DNA of 64,000 bases from Candidatus Megaera polyxenophila (lineage in GTDB: Bacteria; Pseudomonadota; Alphaproteobacteria; Rickettsiales; Rickettsiaceae). Below the pieces are notes generated by a model that made no database searches, was not told the origin of the DNA, and was given only the letters and a program-made list of their open reading frames with translations. The stretch covers positions 992,001 through 1,056,000 of the forward strand of contig AP017964.1 of the NCBI GenBank assembly GCA_037101405.1, given 5' to 3'. The stretch's first letter is position 1. The number at the start of each line of letters is the position of its first letter. Shown piece after piece: positions 59,684 through 64,000 of the stretch. A program made the translations under genes and the position numbers.

Positions 59684-60058
59684 TTATTCCCATTCTAAGG
59701 CGCCTTTTTTCCATTCATAAATAAATCCAATAGTTAGCACTACCAAAAAAACTATCATTGACCAAAAACCAAACATACCTATTGCCTTTAAATTAATAGC
59801 CCAGGGGATTAGAAAGGCCACTTCTAAATCAAAAATAATGAATAAAATTGCTACCAGATAAAAACGAACGTCGAATTTACCCCGGGCATCTCCAAAAGCG
59901 TCAAAACCACATTCATAACTTTTAAGTTTATCTTTTTGAGGAGTTTCTTTAGCAAAAATTTTAGGTAAGATAATTACAACTAAAGAAATGAAAGCAGCTA
60001 TACTAAAAAAAACTGCAATAGGTAAATACTCAACAAGAATTTTTGGGTTAGGATGCAT
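59684..60058 (-). CDS. nuoA: NADH-quinone oxidoreductase subunit A
   Basis: Small membrane subunit with three helices. The loop [21 protein letters not shown], listed here by its core ECGFD, carries the conserved Cys near the quinone site. First gene of the nuoABCDE-orf-nuoF run; its start faces rplM across a 287-base divergent gap. Confidence 0.95.
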   Translation of the reverse strand: MHPNPKILVEYLPIAVFFSIAAFISLVVIILPKIFAKETPQKDKLKSYECGFDAFGDARGKFDVRFYLVAILFIIFDLEVAFLIPWAINLKAIGMFGFWSMIVFLVVLTIGFIYEWKKGALEWE

Positions 60059-60278
60059 TAATTTTATTCTCTAATACATTATTGACTCCTTATCCCTTAA
60101 TTGCTACACTAAAGACGAAATATTGGCAACAGAAATTAACCACATAGCTAAAAACTCTATATCTCTTTTATATTATTTAAGCCGCAGGACTTAATCGATA
60201 TATTATAAATGATTCGATATATAAATAAAATGTTTTAGCAAAATAAGCTCGAAAAAAACCACATCGCAAAAATTCTCC

Positions 60279-60308
60279 TTGACATCATATGTTATAAACT
60301 GTTATTTA
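60279..60308 (+). promoter_or_regulatory. Candidate promoter of rplM-rpsI
   Basis: A perfect TTGACA, 18 bases, then TATTTA, 38 bases before the GTG start of rplM. Confidence 0.5.
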
Positions 60309-60345
60309 TTATGCACAAAATATCTAATTTAATGAAAGAACTGGT

Positions 60346-60819
60346 GTGAAAACTTATTCAGCAAAACCATCTGATATCGATAAAAAATGGTGGATAATTG
60401 ATGCAAAAGATCTAATACTTGGCCGTCTTGCAAGTCAAACAGCTATACTGCTTCGTGGTAAGCATAAGTCTACATTTACCCCTCACATGGATTGTGGTGA
60501 TAATGTAATTATTATTAATGCAAAACACGTACATTTAACCGGTAACAAAGCTGATCCAAAAAATGGTAAGATGTATTATCGCCATACTGGATTTCCAGGT
60601 GGCATCAAGGAAACAACCGCTGGAAAAATTCTTTTAGGAAAGTATCCTGAGCGGGTTGTAAAAATGGCCATTAAAAGAATGATAAGCAGAAACAGTTTAG
60701 GCGCTAAGCAACTTGGTAACTTGTATGTTTATGCAGAAGGTGTACATCCGCATGACGGGCAGCAACCTAAATTACTCGACCTCGCAAGTAAAAATCCGAA
60801 AAACAAGAATAACAAGTAA
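60346..60819 (+). CDS. rplM: 50S ribosomal protein L13
   Basis: Start is GTG 60346 ([19 protein letters not shown] follows). Signature segments: [31 protein letters not shown] and [19 protein letters not shown]. The length of 157 aa is normal. It is five bases before rpsI, the usual pair. Confidence 0.97.
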   Translation: MKTYSAKPSDIDKKWWIIDAKDLILGRLASQTAILLRGKHKSTFTPHMDCGDNVIIINAKHVHLTGNKADPKNGKMYYRHTGFPGGIKETTAGKILLGKYPERVVKMAIKRMISRNSLGAKQLGNLYVYAEGVHPHDGQQPKLLDLASKNPKNKNNK

Positions 60820-60824
60820 TAGCC

Positions 60825-61313
60825 ATGGAAGTATCAATACTCGAAAAATTAGATGTAAACGCAAAAGTTGCTGATACCGCAGTTGTAACAAAATCTACAT
60901 TTCATAAAGCCAAGAAGCTACTTCCCGGGGGCGGTGCATACGGTACTGGAAGAAGAAAAAATTCTGTAGCCAGAGTTTGGGTAAAACCTGGAAAAGGTGT
61001 GGTAATTGTTAACAAAAGGGATATGTCTGATTATTTTCCTCGTGAGTCATATAGAAAGTTAATATTACAGCCCTTCGTTGATACTAACACTTCTGGGCAG
61101 TATGATGTAGTTTGCACAATAAAAGGAGGCGGAACAACAGGCCAAGCTGGTGCTATTATCCATGGCATCGCTAGAGCCTTAGACTGTATTTCTGATGATT
61201 TCCACACAGCGTTGCGTAAAAATGGTTTTTTAACAAGAGATTCAAGAGTTGTAGAACGTAAAAAATACGGTAAACGTAAAGCACGTAAAAGTACTCAATT
61301 CTCTAAACGTTAA
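60825..61313 (+). CDS. rpsI: 30S ribosomal protein S9
   Basis: After an N-terminal extension of about 35 residues the S9 core begins with [37 protein letters not shown] and the C-terminal [17 protein letters not shown], whose last Arg contacts P-site tRNA, are complete. E. coli S9 is 130 aa; the extension is common in alphaproteobacteria. Confidence 0.97.
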   Translation: MEVSILEKLDVNAKVADTAVVTKSTFHKAKKLLPGGGAYGTGRRKNSVARVWVKPGKGVVIVNKRDMSDYFPRESYRKLILQPFVDTNTSGQYDVVCTIKGGGTTGQAGAIIHGIARALDCISDDFHTALRKNGFLTRDSRVVERKKYGKRKARKSTQFSKR

Positions 61314-61537
61314 AATTACATTTTGGCATTATTTTTCTAAATTGAGCATTTTATTAAAGCTTCAATACTTGGCTGATACCAATTGTGCTTTAATATCACA
61401 CTCTTAAGTACGGTGGTAATTATTGAGTAATGTTCAATTAAGAGGTTTGCTAGATACATGGTACAATATCATATATGGTCCTTGTGTTAAGCAGTTTCTA
61501 GTAAATACTTGTAACGTTTTGATTTTATTACCAAAAT

Positions 61538-61614
61538 GGCGGGGTAGCTCAGCTGGTTAGAGCAGCGGAATCATAATCCGCGTGTCGGGGGTTCAAGTCC
61601 CTCCCTCGCTACCA
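61538..61614 (+). tRNA. tRNA-Met (CAT), elongator type
   Basis: A full cloverleaf of 77 bases with encoded CCA. The acceptor pairs GGCGGGG with CCTCGCT (G-T at the end and one inside). The D-loop is TAGCTCAGCTGGTTAGAGCA, the anticodon stem GCGGA/TCCGC encloses loop ATCATAA with CAT at 61572-61574, and the T-loop is GTTCAAG. The first pair and D-arm fit elongator Met, not the initiator; the Ile2 (lysidine) species is less likely given its usual GGGCC acceptor. Confidence 0.93.
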
Positions 61615-61689
61615 TATTTACATAAAACTAATCTAAATTACTCCTCTAAAAAAACCAGTTCATATTAAAAAACATACAAAAATATTAAA

Positions 61690-62196
61690 ATGCAAGTTGT
61701 TTATATTTTAAAATCTACTCCATTTTATGTTTATTTATTGTTTATTTATCTAATGTTCATAGGAATTAAAGCTACAAAACCAAGAGTTGTGTTGTATCCA
61801 GTTAAGCTATTTATCATGCCATTAGTATTTTTGGCCTTTTTTATAAAACAGTTAAATAGAATTGAAGATTTTTTATTAGTTTTTGTATTAATAATTATTT
61901 CCATTTCTATCAATTTGAAACTGCTCCAACCTCCTCCAGTCCATACTGATAATAACACTTTAATTATACCAGGTTCGCAGAAGCCTTTATTAGTAATAAT
62001 TGCCATATTCTCGATAAAGTACTTGTTTGGATATATGAGAACTGTCGAGCCTCAATTGGCTCAGCAGTATGAAATAATAGAACTTATAACATTAAGCTTA
62101 ATGATAGGCATGACATTATCTAAAGCCCTTTTTTATTATAGATATGCAGTTCTAAAAGAGCTACAAGGGGTTAGAAAAAGAAAGCAATCAACTTAA
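61690..62196 (+). CDS. Hypothetical integral membrane protein
   Basis: About 168 residues with five hydrophobic segments (about residues 11-27, 38-55, 58-76, 95-112, 125-145) and a charged Lys/Arg tail (VRKRKQST), suggesting the C-terminus is in the cytoplasm. The PRVVLYPVKLFIMP segment is the most distinctive. I do not recognise a family with confidence. The start is the first ATG after the tRNA, with no strong ribosome site. Confidence 0.6.
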   Translation: MQVVYILKSTPFYVYLLFIYLMFIGIKATKPRVVLYPVKLFIMPLVFLAFFIKQLNRIEDFLLVFVLIIISISINLKLLQPPPVHTDNNTLIIPGSQKPLLVIIAIFSIKYLFGYMRTVEPQLAQQYEIIELITLSLMIGMTLSKALFYYRYAVLKELQGVRKRKQST

Positions 62197-62246
62197 AAGA
62201 ATAAATTTCCATCTTAGTCCTCCCCTTTCTCAAAAAAGTTAATATC

Positions 62247-63076
62247 ATGAACTACAAGTACAGTATAAGAAAGTATTTAATTTTAATTTTATTATTAAGC
62301 CTATCAATCCAAAGTGCTTACGCTAACCAATTTACTGTCATTGTTTTGATAAGAGATATTATTCCTATTCTAGAGAAAGCAGATAAAAATACTCTAGTTG
62401 TTTTTGACGTAGATAATGTAATATCAGCTCCAGCGGACTTAATAGGGAGGCCCAAAGCACGTAAAATAAGGCAAGAAATTTTTAAGGAATACGAGAATAA
62501 ATATGGTATCGAAAGAGTTAAAAAAATTCATGCTCTTTATATGTTAAAAGCAAAAGGAGAATTAGTTGAACCAGACATAAAAACAATAATCTCTAGCCTA
62601 CAACAGAAAGGTATCCCAACAATAGCATTAACTGCTAAAGGTACTGAGAAATTCGGCAGTATCGTAGATCCGATGAAGTGGAGGTTATCTCAGTTAGAAA
62701 AAAAAGGCATTACATTCATATATCCTCCCCATAACAAAAGGATATTATGGCAAAAAGAAGCTGGGTTTGAAAAGGGTATAGTTTACAATCCAAAGGGGAA
62801 GCGTTAGACTATTTTTTAAAAAATGTCGTTAAGTGGAAACCTAAGAAAATAATTTTTGTCGACGATAATGCCGACTATTTAGAAAGCGTAAGTTATATGT
62901 GTGAAGAAAACTCGATAGAGTTTATAGGTTTTCAATATCTAGCAGAGGTCTTTAATCAAGATAAAAAAGTTAATTCAGAAATTGCTAGGGTACAAATTAG
63001 AATACTCGACGAAAAACAAATTTGGCTTCAAGATAATGAAGTAGCCAATTATCTCACAAATAACAGCCAACAATAA
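62247..63076 (+). pseudogene. DUF2608 HAD-like exported protein, frameshifted
   Basis: The N-terminal signal peptide ends SIQSAYA. The HAD-like motif I is LVVFDVDNVI; a motif II-like Thr is in TIALTAKGT. The frame stops at 62807 after NPKGKR. Past a four-G run at 62795-62798, another frame continues EALDYFLKNV, KIIFVDDNADYLESV (motif IV Asp-Asp) and ends at 63076. Adding one G restores a protein of about 276 residues. DUF2608 proteins are found in Legionella, Coxiella and Rickettsiales; function unknown. Either a real null allele, slippage control or a sequencing error. Confidence 0.75.
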
Positions 63077-63285
63077 AAACCTAAAGTTATTAATTGTAAT
63101 CATTAATCAATTTGTAGTATTATCAATAGTGTATTGTGAACCAATAAGGAATAAGGGAGATTAAGCTACACTATATCCTTAAACAATAAGGAAAATATAA
63201 AAGTGATCTCAAATTTTAGTTGAATAATCTAACACGTTTATCTATTTTTGATCTAACTTAGGAATAAATACATCAACCTGTTAAT

Positions 63286-64000
63286 ATGAATAATAAACCG
63301 TGTAAGAATATCGTTAACTACTGGAATGCAGTAGAAAGATTTACTCCTCATCATTTAGACACAAAAAATGAATTAGGCTATGTAGAAGAGATTCAACGAG
63401 GAATTTCAGGACAGGAAAGTATTCTGTGGAAAAGCCGAGAAGATTCTAGTCATAAGCAAACTCCAGATAAAACCTGGGTGTATAATGTGTTTTTAGGTGT
63501 TGTAAACTCCTCTGATATTACAAAGCTATTAAAAACCATGTTGGCAAATAATAAAGAGGATTATAATTTACAGAGTAATAATAATGTCAGTTACCTATGT
63601 ACATTTCAATTAAACAATTATGGAGAAATACTAAAAGATACGTTTGCAATCCCTGAATATTTCATCTCTATAGCTTGCCTTAATAAGAAACATAGCTACC
63701 CAAAAACTTGGCTTGATTTGGCATCTAAAATACAGCAGCAAGTTGAAGATACTTATAAAAATTGGGTGGATGTATTAAGCAACAGACCTAATTGTACTGT
63801 AAAGTTTGAAGACTTAAAAGCATTATTAACTGACATAATTAAAGTCTCAGAGGTTTCTGATTTCCATAATCTTATTAGAAATAACGCTATTATTTATTCT
63901 AGCTGTATTCCAGTCCCTAATAGATTTAAAGATGATAAAGAAAAAGGTGACGAAAAATTTAGGGATATAAAATATTACGAAGTAATATTAGAGACAATCA
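63286..64000 (+). CDS. N-terminal part of a large protein, runs off the window
   Basis: ATG 63286 opens an uninterrupted frame of 238 codons to the window end. The start NIVNYWNAVERFTPHHLD and the later TWVYNVFLGVVNSSDITKLL look like the N-terminal region of large AAA/superfamily I helicase-type proteins I recall from Legionella and Rickettsiales; this is memory of pattern, not a proven match. There is no nucleotide-binding motif within the visible part. The function must be read from the missing remainder. Confidence 0.6.
   Translation, partial: MNNKPCKNIVNYWNAVERFTPHHLDTKNELGYVEEIQRGISGQESILWKSREDSSHKQTPDKTWVYNVFLGVVNSSDITKLLKTMLANNKEDYNLQSNNNVSYLCTFQLNNYGEILKDTFAIPEYFISIACLNKKHSYPKTWLDLASKIQQQVEDTYKNWVDVLSNRPNCTVKFEDLKALLTDIIKVSEVSDFHNLIRNNAIIYSSCIPVPNRFKDDKEKGDEKFRDIKYYEVILETI

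Overview
The window is a gene-dense stretch of an AT-rich chromosome from an obligate intracellular alphaproteobacterium, most likely a member of the Rickettsiaceae (Rickettsia or a close relative). The genus cannot be fixed from sequence reading alone. The placement rests on a combination of genes: a membrane-anchored retropepsin-like protease of the Rickettsia APRc type, an Adr-like small outer-membrane barrel, an isc operon with two adjacent cysteine desulfurases, BioY next to a DUF1284 protein, an RMD1/DUF155 protein, a short prolyl-tRNA synthetase, and a nuo operon with an extra exported protein between nuoE and nuoF.

Layout. 1-1.6 kb: two unrecognised genes, the first cut by the window edge. 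1.8-5.9 kb (minus): RppH, a CtpA-type protease and ParE. 6-9.2 kb (plus): nrdA-nrdB behind a long AT-rich upstream region with a perfect DnaA box. 9.4-11.5 kb: a GDSL-esterase autotransporter split into passenger and barrel by a 4-bp tandem duplication, then three degenerate repeats of about 119 bp. 11.9-16.3 kb (minus): ksgA and the isc operon. 16.4-17.9 kb (minus): a lipoprotein with two H-x-S/T motifs, DUF1284 and bioY. 18-26.4 kb (plus): RMD1-like, ComEC-like, a heme-copper-oxidase-like protein, folE, proS and the Lol permease/ATPase. 26.6-33.6 kb (plus): cspA, a DEAD-box helicase and the rimP-nusA-infB-rbfA operon.

33.6-34.6 kb is a mobile-element graveyard: an IS1-like end, an IS256 remnant, a group II intron 5-prime half inside it, and a chimeric ORF that truncates a neighbouring gene. 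34.7-38.7 kb (minus): an O6-methylguanine methyltransferase with pheT and pheS. 39-43.8 kb (plus): rpsB, tsf, truA, a GNAT acetyltransferase, prmC and a PCuAC copper chaperone. 43.8-45.3 kb: an IS256-family element with a broken transposase, an orphan IS256 end and an IS3-type relic. 45.4-49.6 kb (minus): yebC, a peptide-deformylase homologue lacking metal ligands, and secA. 49.7-52.4 kb (plus): a parvulin, the Adr-like barrel and the retropepsin. 52.7-54.7 kb: an IS1-family element interrupted by an IS256-family element. 54.7-60 kb (minus): nuoABCDEF. 60.3-64 kb (plus): rplM-rpsI, tRNA-Met(CAT), a membrane protein, a frameshifted DUF2608 HAD-like gene and the start of a large gene leaving the window.

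Most genes are household functions: translation, Fe-S assembly, respiratory complex I, protein secretion and dNTP synthesis. Accessory interest lies in exported or surface proteins (autotransporter, lipoprotein, Adr-like barrel, retropepsin, DUF2608) and in layered IS and intron decay. I found no complete new multi-gene system. The least ordinary signals are the reversible-looking autotransporter frameshift, the deformylase homologue without its metal site, the oxidase-like protein with an altered CuB site, and a strong minus-strand terminator in a region with no recognised minus-strand gene.
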